A DNA stretch of 64,000 bases from G020353115 sp964389685 (GCA_964389685.1 CAYMFM010000003.1:62001-126000); one strand, 5' to 3'. Shown: positions 42,359-52,137, counted from the first letter of the stretch. Notes: generated from the letters alone by a model not told the origin. Numbers and translations are program-made.

Positions 42359-42412
42359 CGGAGAGAGAGGGATTCGAACCCTCGGTACTGTTCCACACAG
42401 TACACACGCTTT
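42359..42412 (-). tRNA. tRNA-Ser 3' portion, cut by assembly gap (likely the same gene as the one at 42514)
   Basis: Identical to the 3' part of the complete tRNA-Ser: T arm GAGGG-TTCGAAT-CCCTC, acceptor 3' strand and variable arm. It breaks at the gap inside the anticodon stem. Probably an artefact of contig-end overlap, not a second gene. Confidence 0.6.
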
Positions 42413-42512
42413 NNNNNNNNNNNNNNNNNNNNNNNNNNNNNNNNNNNNNNNNNNNNNNNNNNNNNNNNNNNNNNNNNNNNNNNNNNNNNNNNNNNNNNNN
42501 NNNNNNNNNNNN
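42413..42512. other. Assembly gap of 100 N
   Basis: Exactly 100 unknown bases. The 55 bases before it (42358-42412) are identical to the 55 bases after it (42513-42567). Confidence 0.98.
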
Positions 42513-42513
42513 G

Positions 42514-42603
42514 CGGAGAGAGAGGGATTCGAACCCTCGGTACTGTTCCACACAGTACACACGCTTTCCAGGCGTGCACCTTAAACCACTCGGTCACCTC
42601 TCC
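42514..42603 (-). tRNA. tRNA-Ser (anticodon GGA)
   Basis: 90 bases with a long class II variable arm (TACTGT-GTGGA-ACAGTA). The acceptor is GGAGAGG / TCTCTCC with one G-U pair. The anticodon arm ACGCC-TGGAAAG-type loop gives GGA, and the T arm is GAGGG-TTCGAAT-CCCTC. The discriminator is G. CCA is not encoded. Confidence 0.92.
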
Positions 42604-42806
42604 GGAAAGATAACTAATATCAAAGAATTTCAGCGGCACAAAATACGAAAAAAATATGAAAAACAACCAATAGCTATTCTATTTATACCTGAATAGAATA
42701 ATTTATATAAATTTTACTTTTTCCCCTGTATGGCTTTTGTCACGGCAATAGCAACGGTTCCCTGAAAGGTGTTGTGAATGATGATTTAGTAACATGAGGG
42801 ATCTGT

Positions 42807-43604
42807 TCATGTTGTTATTTTACCGGGCGCTTTGGAGATGCCAAACAATGACATCGCATTCATTGTTGTTGTTTTCGCCACCCGGGCAACATCCATGGAA
42901 TGAAGTTGAGCAATTTTTTCTGCGATGTATACGAGATAAGCACTTTCATTTCTTTTTCCCCGCTTTGGAACAGGTGCAAGATATGGAGAATCGGTTTCCA
43001 GGATAATGTGAGAAAGGTCAATATTTCTGACTACAGCATCCAGTCCGGAGTTTTTAAACGTAACAATACCGCCAATACCCATTTTAAATCCAAGTGAGAT
43101 CGCCTTTTCAGCTTGCCGGATATCGCTGGTAAAACTATGGAATACACCCGTTAATTGGGGGTTATTATATTCTTCAAGGATCGTTACGATCAGGTCAAAT
43201 GAGTTACGGGAATGGATCACGAGGGGAAGGTCATGTGCAAGTGCCAGGTTAACCTGATGGTGAAAGGCATCGATCTGTTCTTTTTCATAGGTTTTATCCC
43301 AGTAAAGATCGATCCCTACCTCCCCAACAGCATAGAACCGTTTGTTTTCCAGTTCTCTTCGAACCACCGCCAGTTCTGACAGGTAATTCTCCTTAACCGA
43401 TGTGGGATGAAGTCCCATCATCGGGAAACAATGATCCGGATAACGGGTGACAAGCTTAAGCATCTCTGCAATGGATGAACTATCGATATTTGGGAGGAAG
43501 AATTTTTCCACACCACAATCGATCGCTCTCATTATGACATCATCCCGGTCAGGAATAAACTCGTTCAGGTACAAATGTGTATGTGTATCTACCAGTTGCA
43601 TCAT
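42807..43604 (-). CDS. tatD: TatD family metal-dependent deoxyribonuclease
   Basis: The start at 43604 (MMQLVDTHTHLYLNEF) places the first metal ligands HTH correctly; the frame extends to 43622. About 266 residues, the usual length. LMGLHPTSVKEN, GEVGIDLYWDKT, PLVIHSRN, FHSFT and the C-terminal LETDSPYLAP complete the TIM-barrel amidohydrolase-type metal site. Likely a 3'-5' exonuclease in DNA repair or turnover. It lies 53 bases after dprA, possibly cotranscribed. Confidence 0.93.
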   Translation of the reverse strand: MMQLVDTHTHLYLNEFIPDRDDVIMRAIDCGVEKFFLPNIDSSSIAEMLKLVTRYPDHCFPMMGLHPTSVKENYLSELAVVRRELENKRFYAVGEVGIDLYWDKTYEKEQIDAFHHQVNLALAHDLPLVIHSRNSFDLIVTILEEYNNPQLTGVFHSFTSDIRQAEKAISLGFKMGIGGIVTFKNSGLDAVVRNIDLSHIILETDSPYLAPVPKRGKRNESAYLVYIAEKIAQLHSMDVARVAKTTTMNAMSLFGISKAPGKITT

Positions 43605-43674
43605 TTGGATTTGAACAAACATAGATATTTTTTCTAAAACCAGAAATAATAAAGACAGAACGCCGCAGGATTGA

Positions 43675-44787
43675 TCAATCGGTCAGGGTGTAGACCTGTC
43701 CGGGGAGACTTCGGACAATACCTGAGAATTCAAGGTCCAGCAGGATCGGGGAGATTTTACTTACCGGTAATTTCGACCGGGTACAGATTTGATCAATAGT
43801 CAGTTGTTTGTGTTCTTTTAGTAGCGCAACCACGCTGTTTTGTTCGGGAGAGAGCGCTTTAAACAGTTCTTTCTGAACGGGATTTTTTTGTTTCAGTTCA
43901 GGTTCCCATCCCATGATGTATTCCAGGTCGCGAACTCCTTCAATCAGTGCTGCCCTGTTGGTTTTAATAAACCGGTTACATCCGGTGGAGAAGGGATCAG
44001 AAATCCTGCCGGGGAAAGCAAATACATCACGGTTGTAAGAGTTTGCCAGGTCAGCAGTGATCAGTGCTCCACCAGTCAGACCCGATTCGATCACAATGGT
44101 AGCATCGGCAAGGCCGGCTATGATCCGGTTTCGTTTCACAAAATTGTTTCGCTCCGGTTTTTCATCACTCAGGAAATCAGTGAGCAATCCACCCTGTTTT
44201 GTGATATCCCGGGCTATTGATTTATGCAGGGAAGGATAAATTGTGCTTAATCCGTGGCCTAATACCGCGATCGTGTTCAGTTCTCGTTTCAGTGCAGCTT
44301 TGTGGGCACAAATATCTATTCCATAGGCCAGTCCACTGATAATTAGCGGATTGTGATCCCTGTCAGCAAGGTCATCAATCAGTTGCTGGCACAACTCTTT
44401 ACCGCGCTGGGTGGCACTTCTTGTTCCAACAATACTCAGGACTTTTGACTGATTCAGTTCGATGTTCCCCAGAAAATAGAAGATTACCGGGGCATCCGGA
44501 CACTGTTTAAGCCTGTCCGGATAGTCAGGATCAAGATAAAAGTAGGAGCGAATGCGATTTTTTTCAAGAAACCGAATCTCCTGTTCTGCACGTTTCAATA
44601 CATCCTGAGTGGCAATATTTTTTGCCAGTGAGGTACCAATTCCCGATAGTTTTTGAAGGTTTTTTTCCTTTTCATGAAATACGCCTTCGATGCTACCGAT
44701 ATGTTCGATCAGTTTTTTTGCTGTAATACTACCCACGCCCGGGATCAGGCTTATCCCAATCTTATAGAGCAGGGAGTTTTCGGTCAT
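43675..44787 (-). CDS. dprA: DNA processing protein DprA (Smf)
   Basis: 370 residues. N-terminal helix-hairpin-helix/SAM-like region (GVGSITAKKLIEHIGSIEGVF). The Rossmann-type DprA core has SIVGTRSATQRGKELC, ISGLAYGIDICAHKAAL, LGHGLSTIYPSLH, RNRIIAGLADATIVIESGLTGGALITADLA and FAFPGRISDPFSTGCNRFI. A C-terminal winged helix (about 305-370) follows. It loads RecA onto incoming single-stranded DNA during transformation. 21 bases after gdhA on the same strand. Confidence 0.97.
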   Translation of the reverse strand: MTENSLLYKIGISLIPGVGSITAKKLIEHIGSIEGVFHEKEKNLQKLSGIGTSLAKNIATQDVLKRAEQEIRFLEKNRIRSYFYLDPDYPDRLKQCPDAPVIFYFLGNIELNQSKVLSIVGTRSATQRGKELCQQLIDDLADRDHNPLIISGLAYGIDICAHKAALKRELNTIAVLGHGLSTIYPSLHKSIARDITKQGGLLTDFLSDEKPERNNFVKRNRIIAGLADATIVIESGLTGGALITADLANSYNRDVFAFPGRISDPFSTGCNRFIKTNRAALIEGVRDLEYIMGWEPELKQKNPVQKELFKALSPEQNSVVALLKEHKQLTIDQICTRSKLPVSKISPILLDLEFSGIVRSLPGQVYTLTD

Positions 44788-44808
44788 GCATTGAAAGTTT
44801 TGGTGGAA

Positions 44809-46146
44809 TCAAATCAATCCGTGATCGAGCATCGCATCAGCAACCTTTAGGAATCCGGCTATATTTGCACCTTTTACGTAATCGACATAACCATCGGGTC
44901 CGGTACCGTAATTAACACATGCATTATGGATATTTCGCATGATCTGGTGCAACCGCTGATCAACCTCTTTTTCAGGCCAGTTCAGCTTCATCGAGTTTTG
45001 TGCCATTTCAAGTCCTGAAGTAGAGACGCCACCGGCATTAGCAGCTTTCCCGGGCCCAAACAAAATCTTACTTTCATGAAACAGTGCTATGGCTTCGTGG
45101 GTGGAAGGCATATTGGCTCCTTCACATACGCAGATACATCCGTTTTTTATAAGGGTTTCAGCATCTTGCTTATCCAGTTCATTCTGGGTAGCACAGGGAA
45201 GGGCAATATCCACCTTCACCTCCCAGGGTCTTTTTCCCTGGTGAAAAGTGGCACCCGGAAACTCCTGTGCATAGGGTGCTACAATATCTTCATTGGTTGC
45301 CCGTAGCTCCAGCATATAATCAATTTTTTCACCGGAAACACCATCGGGATCATGAACGTAACCATCGGGACCTGAGAGTGTAACTACTTTGCCTCCCAAT
45401 TCAGTGGCTTTTGTAACAGCACCCCATGCCACATTACCAAACCCGGATACAGCGATTGTTTTTCCTTCGATACCTTCACTCCGTGTAGCTAACATCTCAC
45501 TGGCAAAATATACATTTCCAAATCCTGTTGCTTCAGGCCTGATGAGACTGCCACCCCAATTCAGCCCTTTCCCTGTCAGCACACCGGTATTTTCACGGGC
45601 AAGCTTTTTATACATGCCGTAGAGAAAGCCGATCTCCTGACCACCCACTCCAATGTCACCGGCAGGAACATCCGTTTGCGGTCCAATAACCTTCCACAAT
45701 TCAAGCATAAAAGCCTGACAAAAACGCATGATCTCAGCTTTTGACTTTCCTTTGGGATCGAAATCACTTCCCCCTTTTGCACCACCCATTGACAGGGAGG
45801 TCAGGCTGTTCTTGAAGATTTGCTCAAATCCCAGGAACTTAAGAATGCTGAGGTTTACACTGGGGTGAAAACGCAATCCCCCCTTGTAGGGTCCAATGGC
45901 ATTGTTAAACTGGATCCGGTATCCAAGATTCACGTGTATCTTACCTTCATCATCAGCCCAGGGTACCTTGAAGGTGAGAATCCTGTCAGGCTCAACAATC
46001 CGCTCAAAGATACTGGCAGATTCATACTGGGGATTCTCATTGTATATATCTACAATGGATTCGAGCACTTCGCGGACTGCCTGAAGATATTCCATCTCAC
46101 CGGGATGCTTCTTCTCAAGATCATTCATGAATTTATCGACGTTCAT
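44809..46146 (-). CDS. gdhA: Glutamate dehydrogenase (NADP type)
   Basis: 445 residues, typical hexameric GDH. KGGLRFHPSVN and SLSMGGAKGGSDFDPKGKS contain the substrate and catalytic lysines. The coenzyme domain has GFGNVAWGAVTKATELGGKVVTLSGPDG, with Ser after the second beta strand as in NADP-using forms. NELDKQDAETLIKNGCICVCEGANMPS follows. It assimilates ammonium into glutamate. No partner gene next to it. Confidence 0.97.
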   Translation of the reverse strand: MNVDKFMNDLEKKHPGEMEYLQAVREVLESIVDIYNENPQYESASIFERIVEPDRILTFKVPWADDEGKIHVNLGYRIQFNNAIGPYKGGLRFHPSVNLSILKFLGFEQIFKNSLTSLSMGGAKGGSDFDPKGKSKAEIMRFCQAFMLELWKVIGPQTDVPAGDIGVGGQEIGFLYGMYKKLARENTGVLTGKGLNWGGSLIRPEATGFGNVYFASEMLATRSEGIEGKTIAVSGFGNVAWGAVTKATELGGKVVTLSGPDGYVHDPDGVSGEKIDYMLELRATNEDIVAPYAQEFPGATFHQGKRPWEVKVDIALPCATQNELDKQDAETLIKNGCICVCEGANMPSTHEAIALFHESKILFGPGKAANAGGVSTSGLEMAQNSMKLNWPEKEVDQRLHQIMRNIHNACVNYGTGPDGYVDYVKGANIAGFLKVADAMLDHGLI

Positions 46147-46241
46147 TTTTTATGGATTTAAATTAGGATATCAATTTTAAGCAGGAATAGATATAGAGTA
46201 CAAAAATAAGTCGGTTATCTCCTTATTATTTATGATATTCC

Positions 46242-46724
46242 TCATACTTTTTGAACATGGCGGGTCAGGGAATTATGAATGGCTGTCCTCTCTTCTTTTG
46301 TCAGGGAAGTAATGGGGATTGGTGGGTATTTTGCAACGCCTGATCTCATCTGCTGGTGTAGGTACAGTTTACGTTTTAGTCCCAGGTAGCTCCTCTTTAT
46401 CTCAAACCGGACAAAACCGTTTTTGGGGATCTCAATTGAACTTTTTCTTCCCGAAAAAATCCGCAAGGAATAAAACCGGAAAATCAGCTTCGTCCCTTCA
46501 TCGGAATAGTAAATGTAGCACAGGTTGAGGAAATATTGAAACAACAGGATCAGAGCATATATCCCGACCAGGATCGATGTGATGTAGTTTTTGTGTAATC
46601 CGAAGAGGGGTGTATCCAGTAAGCTGGTCGTATAGATAACAATGACCAGGCAAACAAAAATGATGGTCAGGATAAATGTCCTGAACCGCACCATTATTGC
46701 TGTCTTACGGTTTTGCAGAACCAT
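46242..46724 (-). CDS. Two-helix membrane protein of unknown function (PH-like cytoplasmic domain)
   Basis: 160 residues. Two transmembrane helices (FRTFILTIIFVCLVIVIYT and ITSILVGIYALILLFQYFL) are followed by a basic soluble domain (SDEGTKLIFRFYSLRIFSGRKSSIEIPKNGFVRFEI) whose strand pattern resembles bacterial PH-like domains. ATG 46724, or the internal MVRFRTF at 46694, could be the start. Located 21 bases after the exported protein gene at 46746, so probably one unit. Confidence 0.65.
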   Translation of the reverse strand: MVLQNRKTAIMVRFRTFILTIIFVCLVIVIYTTSLLDTPLFGLHKNYITSILVGIYALILLFQYFLNLCYIYYSDEGTKLIFRFYSLRIFSGRKSSIEIPKNGFVRFEIKRSYLGLKRKLYLHQQMRSGVAKYPPIPITSLTKEERTAIHNSLTRHVQKV

Positions 46725-46745
46725 CTTTAATGCTCAATAATGGAT

Positions 46746-47462
46746 TTATTCATTCTGGCTGATCGAATTGTAAAAATAGATCAAATCGATCATCTCCTCT
46801 TCATTCCTGAGCTTCAAGTGATTCTCCTTAATAAACTCCGATAACTCCGCTTCATGATCCCCCAACGCTTTCAGCATGCTTCTTGCCCCTTTCTGGATTT
46901 GAACAGCAGGTGCATCACCTTTTTTCAGGAAATATTCCTCTGTCGTGCGGAAATAGTCCCTGAAATTTCCCCCAGACATGTCCGTGGGAGGTTTATCTTC
47001 CCGCTTAACAATTGTATTCCGCCGAAGGAGGAGCCTGGTATTTCCCCAGGCCAGCACTTCAAAATAGCCTGCATCCTTTTGCCTGTTTTGAATGAAATCA
47101 TAAAAGGCGAACGAGCGGTGCCCGAAAGTGACGTGATCAATTTGCCGTGGCTTGGCAAAAACCAGGATATTATCATCCAATTTAAACTCTATCTCATCCG
47201 TATGATGATTCAATCTCATTAAAACATTATGTGTCATTGAGCTATCCATGTGGATTACTTCACCCTCTTGAAACTCCTCCTCGATAAATGGATTACCACT
47301 AACATCGACATACCTGTCGGGTCCGATCATTACACCACCCCGCATTATTTCGTTAAACCTGACATTGGGTGATTTTGGAGTTGTTATCTGAGCACCTGCT
47401 GTAAAACTAATACACAGCAGGAATGAAACAACAAGAAGCAGATTTCTTCCGCTAAACTTCAT
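46746..47462 (-). CDS. Exported protein of unknown function
   Basis: 238 residues with a clear signal peptide (MKFSGRNLLLVVSFLLCISFTAGAQ). The mature part has short beta segments (GGVMIGPDRYVDVSGNPFIEEEF, MRLNHHTDEIEFKLDDNILVFAKP) and a helical C-terminus (SMLKALGDHEAELSEFIKENHLKLRNEEE). No family recognised. Probably periplasmic. Confidence 0.7.
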   Translation of the reverse strand: MKFSGRNLLLVVSFLLCISFTAGAQITTPKSPNVRFNEIMRGGVMIGPDRYVDVSGNPFIEEEFQEGEVIHMDSSMTHNVLMRLNHHTDEIEFKLDDNILVFAKPRQIDHVTFGHRSFAFYDFIQNRQKDAGYFEVLAWGNTRLLLRRNTIVKREDKPPTDMSGGNFRDYFRTTEEYFLKKGDAPAVQIQKGARSMLKALGDHEAELSEFIKENHLKLRNEEEMIDLIYFYNSISQNE

Positions 47463-47538
47463 TTTCTTTTTGTTTTGGTTTTCTGTTCAAACTTATGAAA
47501 AAACCACGATTTAATCAAAACCTGTGAAGGATCAAAAA

Positions 47539-48003
47539 TTATTCTTTTTTTATATTTTTTCGTTTTGTAGTAAAGAATGTCTGCATCAATTGCCGGCAAT
47601 CCCTCTCAAGAATTGCAGGGATCACCTCTGTTTTGGGGTGAAGGATATTTTCCTGCAAAGATGAATACCCTCTCTTTTCATCCATGGTACCATACACGAG
47701 GGTTCCCAGCTGGCTCCAGAAACAAGCGCCGGCGCACATGATACATGGTTCAACGGTAACATATAGTGTACAATCGCTCAGGTGTTTTCCCCCGATGTAG
47801 TTGGTGGCTGCCGTAATTGCCTGCATTTCTGCATGTGCGGTAACATCATTCAGGCCTTCGGTCAGGTTGTGTGCCCGGGCTATAATTTTTCCCTTGCAAA
47901 CAACAACAGCACCAACCGGAATCTCATTATTCGAAAACCCAACCCGTGCCTCCTTAAGGGCTTCTTTCATAAAATGTTCATGAGATGGAGGTGTGAGTTT
48001 CAT
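47539..48003 (-). CDS. tadA: tRNA adenosine(34) deaminase / cytidine-deaminase-like
   Basis: 154 residues. Zinc site: HAEMQAI with the catalytic HxE (near 57-59) and TVEPCIMCAGACFWS (PCxxC near 86-91). It opens FMKEALKEARVGFSNNEIPVGAVVV as in TadA. It converts A34 to inosine in tRNA-Arg(ACG). Nothing distinguishes it from close nucleoside-deaminase relatives except overall similarity, so a small doubt remains. Divergent from aspS. Confidence 0.9.
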   Translation of the reverse strand: MKLTPPSHEHFMKEALKEARVGFSNNEIPVGAVVVCKGKIIARAHNLTEGLNDVTAHAEMQAITAATNYIGGKHLSDCTLYVTVEPCIMCAGACFWSQLGTLVYGTMDEKRGYSSLQENILHPKTEVIPAILERDCRQLMQTFFTTKRKNIKKE

Positions 48004-48056
48004 AAAATAGCAGGTGTAAATTCAGGATCCCTTTACGCCCAAATTAGGACTTTTTA

Positions 48057-48093
48057 TTTGATAATACAAACCATAAATTTTTCCTTACATTTG
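48057..48093 (+). promoter_or_regulatory. Bacteroidota-type promoter of aspS (tentative)
   Basis: A -7 box TACATTTG (48086-48093) matches TAnnTTTG, and TTTG lies at 48057-48060. The 25-base spacing is longer than the usual 17-23. The implied start is about 48100, 13 bases before the ATG. Confidence 0.45.
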
Positions 48094-48112
48094 CTCAAGA
48101 AAAAATTCAGAT

Positions 48113-49861
48113 ATGTACAGAACACACACCTGTGGGGAATTAAATCGTGACGCAATCAGCCGGGATGTAACACTTTGCGGATGGGTTCACCGATCGCGTG
48201 ACCTGGGAGGGATGACATTCATCGATCTGAGAGACCGATACGGTATTACACAATTGGTCTTCAACATGGAAACCAATCCAGACCTTTGTAAGGAGGCAAG
48301 AAAGGTGGGGCGCGAATTTGTACTATCAGTCACCGGAAAGGTTACAGAACGAAGCAACAAAAACCCGAACATCCCAACCGGAGAGGTCGAGGTGTTCGTT
48401 GATGAACTCAGGATCCTCAACCGGTCGGAAATACCTCCGTTTACAATTGAAACGGAAACCGATGGAGGGGAAGAACTACGGATGAAGTACCGGTACCTTG
48501 ACCTGAGAAGAGAACCGGTGAAAAAAAATATCCTGCTTCGGCACCGGATGGCTCAGGAAGTCAGGAAATACCTTGATTCAAAGGATTTTATTGAGATCGA
48601 AACGCCGGTCTTGATTAAATCTACTCCGGAAGGCGCAAGGGATTACGTTGTTCCTTCCCGGATGCATCCGGGAAGGTTCTATGCGCTGCCGCAGTCGCCA
48701 CAAACGTTTAAACAGTTGATCATGATCGCCGGATATGACCGCTATTTTCAATTGGTTAAATGTTTCCGGGATGAAGATTTCAGAGCCGACCGGCAACCTG
48801 AATTTACGCAGATCGATTGTGAAATGTCCTTTGTCGAAAAGGAAGATGTTCTGGAAACTTTTGAGGGATTGGCAAAGCATCTGTTCAGTACAATACTGGG
48901 GATTAATATAGAAGAGACCTTCCCCAGAATACCCTATGATGAAGCCTTGCGTGATTACGGGACCGATAAGCCGGATATCCGTTTTGGAATGAAACTGTCA
49001 GAACTCACTCCTCTCGCCAGGGGAAAGGGGTTTACCATCTTTGATGATGCCGGTTACATCGGTGGAATTTGTGCCGAGGGTTGCTCGGAATTCTCAAGGA
49101 AACAGATTGATCAGCTGACGGAATTTGTAAAGAGACCTCAGATCGGGGCCAAAGGATTGATCTATGTCAAATACAATGTAGATGGCAGCATTAAATCCTC
49201 TGTAGATAAATTTTTCTGCGAAGAGGACCTGAAGGAATGGAGTGATTGCATGCAGGCTAAAAAGGGTGACCTGTTGCTGATCATGGCAGGTGAAAAAACA
49301 GATACTTTGAATGCCCTTGGTGAGTTACGGCTTGAAATGGGTAAACAGTTGGGATTACGCCAGGAGGGTGTATATGCACCCCTGTGGATTGTGAACTTCC
49401 CGCTGCTTCAGTGGGATGAGGAGAGCAACCGATTTTACGCCATGCACCATCCCTTTACTTCGGCACTGGAAGAGGACCGGCATTTGTTCGAAACCGACCC
49501 CGGAAGCGTGCGGGCAAATGCTTACGACCTGGTGATTAACGGAGTGGAAATCGGTGGCGGATCTATACGAATCCATGATAAAGAACGACAAAAGGAGATG
49601 TTTGAACAGCTTGGTTTTACACACGAAGAGGCGGAAGAACAATTTGGATTCCTGATGAACGCGTTTAAGTTTGGAGCACCTCCTCACGGAGGAATCGCCT
49701 TTGGATTTGACCGTTGGGTTGCCCTGTTTGGAGGATCTGAAACGATACGCGACTTCATTGCCTTTCCAAAAAATAATGCCGGGAAAGATATTATGATCGA
49801 CTCTCCCTCACCCATCAGTGATGAGCAATTAAAAGAATTGGGTCTTCAATTGCGTACATGA
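48113..49861 (+). CDS. aspS: Aspartate--tRNA ligase
   Basis: 582 residues. Anticodon-binding OB-fold (THTCGELNRDAISRDVTLCGWVHRSRDLGG), class II motif 2 (FRDEDFRADRQPEFTQID) and the bacterial GAD insertion domain (about 285-420). Motif 3 is GGIAFGFDRWVALFGG near 547-562. Class II ligase charging tRNA-Asp. Starts alone on the plus strand, divergent from tadA. Confidence 0.98.
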   Translation: MYRTHTCGELNRDAISRDVTLCGWVHRSRDLGGMTFIDLRDRYGITQLVFNMETNPDLCKEARKVGREFVLSVTGKVTERSNKNPNIPTGEVEVFVDELRILNRSEIPPFTIETETDGGEELRMKYRYLDLRREPVKKNILLRHRMAQEVRKYLDSKDFIEIETPVLIKSTPEGARDYVVPSRMHPGRFYALPQSPQTFKQLIMIAGYDRYFQLVKCFRDEDFRADRQPEFTQIDCEMSFVEKEDVLETFEGLAKHLFSTILGINIEETFPRIPYDEALRDYGTDKPDIRFGMKLSELTPLARGKGFTIFDDAGYIGGICAEGCSEFSRKQIDQLTEFVKRPQIGAKGLIYVKYNVDGSIKSSVDKFFCEEDLKEWSDCMQAKKGDLLLIMAGEKTDTLNALGELRLEMGKQLGLRQEGVYAPLWIVNFPLLQWDEESNRFYAMHHPFTSALEEDRHLFETDPGSVRANAYDLVINGVEIGGGSIRIHDKERQKEMFEQLGFTHEEAEEQFGFLMNAFKFGAPPHGGIAFGFDRWVALFGGSETIRDFIAFPKNNAGKDIMIDSPSPISDEQLKELGLQLRT

Positions 49862-50033
49862 GGTGTAGAGTAAAGTATATCATGCCCATTGTGACTGATG
49901 GTTAGCCTGGAATGTATTGTGTGTTGGTATGTTTTTTGTACAATTCGTTTTTAATTACCATGAATAATTCCATGATTAATGCTACTTTTATGGTAAGAAT
50001 AACTTAACTTTTTTAATACTAAATCATTTCTCT

Positions 50034-50687
50034 ATGAAAACTCTGAGGATCATCTTTTTTGCCGTTTTTTTTGTTGGATTCCTTATTCCACATGCTTCGG
50101 CACAGAAACAAGTAGTGAAGAAAGATTTTCGATTCACCGTTAAAACGAATCCATTGGCAGCTCTGGGAGGCCCGTTCTGGGTTACCATTATCCCAATAAC
50201 CGGTGAATACAAAATCAACTTTGAAGTGGCGACAACGAAAAAGCAATCTTTTCAGCTGGGAGCTTCTTACCTCGGACCAAGTGTGCTGATAAACCTTGAA
50301 GAAATTTCAAGCAGTAGTGAAGAAGAGGTTGGTGGTGTTAAAATCAATGGTTTCAGGTTACAGGGCACCTATAAATTTTTTGTAACAAGGAATACTACAT
50401 CACCGGAAGGATTTTATGTGGGGCCTTATATCTCATATGCCTCGATGAAAATGGAAAATAAAGACTTTACGGAGGATAATGTTTCAGGAAAAAAAATAAC
50501 CTATGATGCTGTTCTGGGTTACCAATTGATTACCGAGGGAGGTTTTACGATGGATGTTTTTACAGGATTTGGGTTGAGAACCCTGAAATGGGATTATGAG
50601 GATGAAGATGTGACAACATTTGAAGTTTTCAAATCCAAAAATGCCGGGCATGTAGCGTTGGGTTTTAGCTTTGGATTTGCATTTTAA
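50034..50687 (+). CDS. Outer-membrane beta-barrel-like protein of unknown function
   Basis: 217 residues. Signal peptide (MKTLRIIFFAVFFVGFLIPHASAQ) then KTNPLAALGGPFWVTIIPITGEYKINFEVA, a DUF3575-like opening. Amphipathic strands (FQLGASYLGPSVL, GFYVGPYISYASMKMENK, AVLGYQLITEGGFTMDVFTGFGLRTLKWD) end in a C-terminal aromatic strand, LGFSFGFAF. Stands alone between aspS and the convergent miaB. Confidence 0.72.
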   Translation: MKTLRIIFFAVFFVGFLIPHASAQKQVVKKDFRFTVKTNPLAALGGPFWVTIIPITGEYKINFEVATTKKQSFQLGASYLGPSVLINLEEISSSSEEEVGGVKINGFRLQGTYKFFVTRNTTSPEGFYVGPYISYASMKMENKDFTEDNVSGKKITYDAVLGYQLITEGGFTMDVFTGFGLRTLKWDYEDEDVTTFEVFKSKNAGHVALGFSFGFAF

Positions 50688-50757
50688 ATCATTGTAAGTG
50701 GGGAAAAGGGCTGTCTCTTTACTGCTTTTCAGGCTGCGTTTTTTTATAGTTCATACT

Positions 50758-52137
50758 CTATTCAACCGGCTCTCCAATGAGGGTTGCAGCCGTATATGCG
50801 TTGATCTTTACCTTCACAAGATATCCAATGTTATTGTTTCCTCTGGGGAATACAACCACCTTGTTTTGAGATGTTCTGCCAAATAGATCCTGGTCCGACC
50901 GTTTTGATTTTCCCTCAACCAGCACCTCAACAATCCGGTTGAGATCCTTGCTCTTACTCTCGACCGACAGGCTGTTCTGGAGTGTAATGATATCGTTCAG
51001 CCTGCTGCCTTTTACAGCTTCAGGAACATCATCCTCAAGATCCGAGGCAGCTATTGTTCCGGGACGTTCCGAGTATTTGAACATGTAGGCAAAATCGAGG
51101 CCTGCCCACTGCATAAGCGATAAGGTATCCTGGTGGTCTTCTTCCGTTTCGGTACAGAAACCGGCGATGATATCGGTTGTTACCGAACATTCGGGAAGAA
51201 TAGTACGTATTGCAGAAATCCGGTCCATATACCATTCACGGCTATAACCCCGGTTCATCAACTTGAGGATGCGTGTGCTCCCCGATTGTACCGGCAGGTG
51301 GATGTGTTTGCAGATGTTCGGATAAGATGCCATGGTGTGTAAAACAGCATCAGACATATCTTTCGGATGTGATGTTGAAAACCGGATCCGCAGGGTCGGA
51401 ACCGATGCAGCAACAGCATCGAGCAACCGGGCAAAATCAATGCTGCATTTTGCTCCCCTGGTGCGCCACCTGTAGGAGTCTACATTCTGGCCAATCAGCG
51501 TTACTTCTTTGAACCCAAGGAGTGATAACCGCTGGACATCAGCCAGGATCATTTCCGGATCTTTACTACGTTCAATACCCCGTGTGAAAGGAACGACACA
51601 GTAGGAGCACCGGTTATTACACCCCCTCATGATGGTGACAAATGCAGAAACCTTATTGGTGTCCTGATAAACAGGCGGAATATCGCCATACATCTCTTCG
51701 CGTGACAGCATGACATTCACTGCTTTCTGTCCGGTCAACGCCGTGGAGATCAGATTGGGAAGATCCCGGTATGCATCGGGGCCAATGACCAGATCAACAC
51801 CCGTTTCATCCTCCAACAATTTCTCCTTAAGCCGTTCAGCCATGCAACCAATGATTCCAACCAGCAGGTCAGGCTTCGTCTCTTTTGTTTTTCTCAGGGC
51901 AGCCAATCTCCGCCATATACGTTGTTCAGCATTTTCCCTGACGGAACAGGTATTGATCAAGATAATATCTGCCTGCCCGATCAGGCTGGTTACTGCATAA
52001 CCATTCTCCTGCATGATGGAGACCACAATCTCGCTGTCGGCAACATTCATCTGACAACCGTATGTCTCCAGGTATAGTTGAGGAAGATGTGGATTATTGC
52101 ATGGCTGTGCAAACTGACCTTTCGAGATGTCTACCAT
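50758..52137 (-). CDS. miaB: tRNA-2-methylthio-N6-dimethylallyladenosine synthase MiaB
   Basis: The ATG at 52137 is preferred (frame opens at 52200). 459 residues. The UPF0004 domain has LYLETYGCQMNVADSE, LINTCSVRENAEQR and IGCMAERLKEKL, giving the three auxiliary-cluster cysteines. The radical-SAM motif is MRGCNNRCSYCVVPFTRG. TRAM at the C-terminus (about 395-459) binds tRNA. It adds a methylthio group to modified A37 in tRNAs reading U. In many relatives it precedes the sigma54 regulator and lptE; here it is 34 kb away. Confidence 0.95.
   Translation of the reverse strand: MVDISKGQFAQPCNNPHLPQLYLETYGCQMNVADSEIVVSIMQENGYAVTSLIGQADIILINTCSVRENAEQRIWRRLAALRKTKETKPDLLVGIIGCMAERLKEKLLEDETGVDLVIGPDAYRDLPNLISTALTGQKAVNVMLSREEMYGDIPPVYQDTNKVSAFVTIMRGCNNRCSYCVVPFTRGIERSKDPEMILADVQRLSLLGFKEVTLIGQNVDSYRWRTRGAKCSIDFARLLDAVAASVPTLRIRFSTSHPKDMSDAVLHTMASYPNICKHIHLPVQSGSTRILKLMNRGYSREWYMDRISAIRTILPECSVTTDIIAGFCTETEEDHQDTLSLMQWAGLDFAYMFKYSERPGTIAASDLEDDVPEAVKGSRLNDIITLQNSLSVESKSKDLNRIVEVLVEGKSKRSDQDLFGRTSQNKVVVFPRGNNNIGYLVKVKINAYTAATLIGEPVE

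Noticed and set aside
42107..42666. Open frames crossing the N gap
   Set aside because: They are made from tRNA-Ser sequence and N; not proteins.
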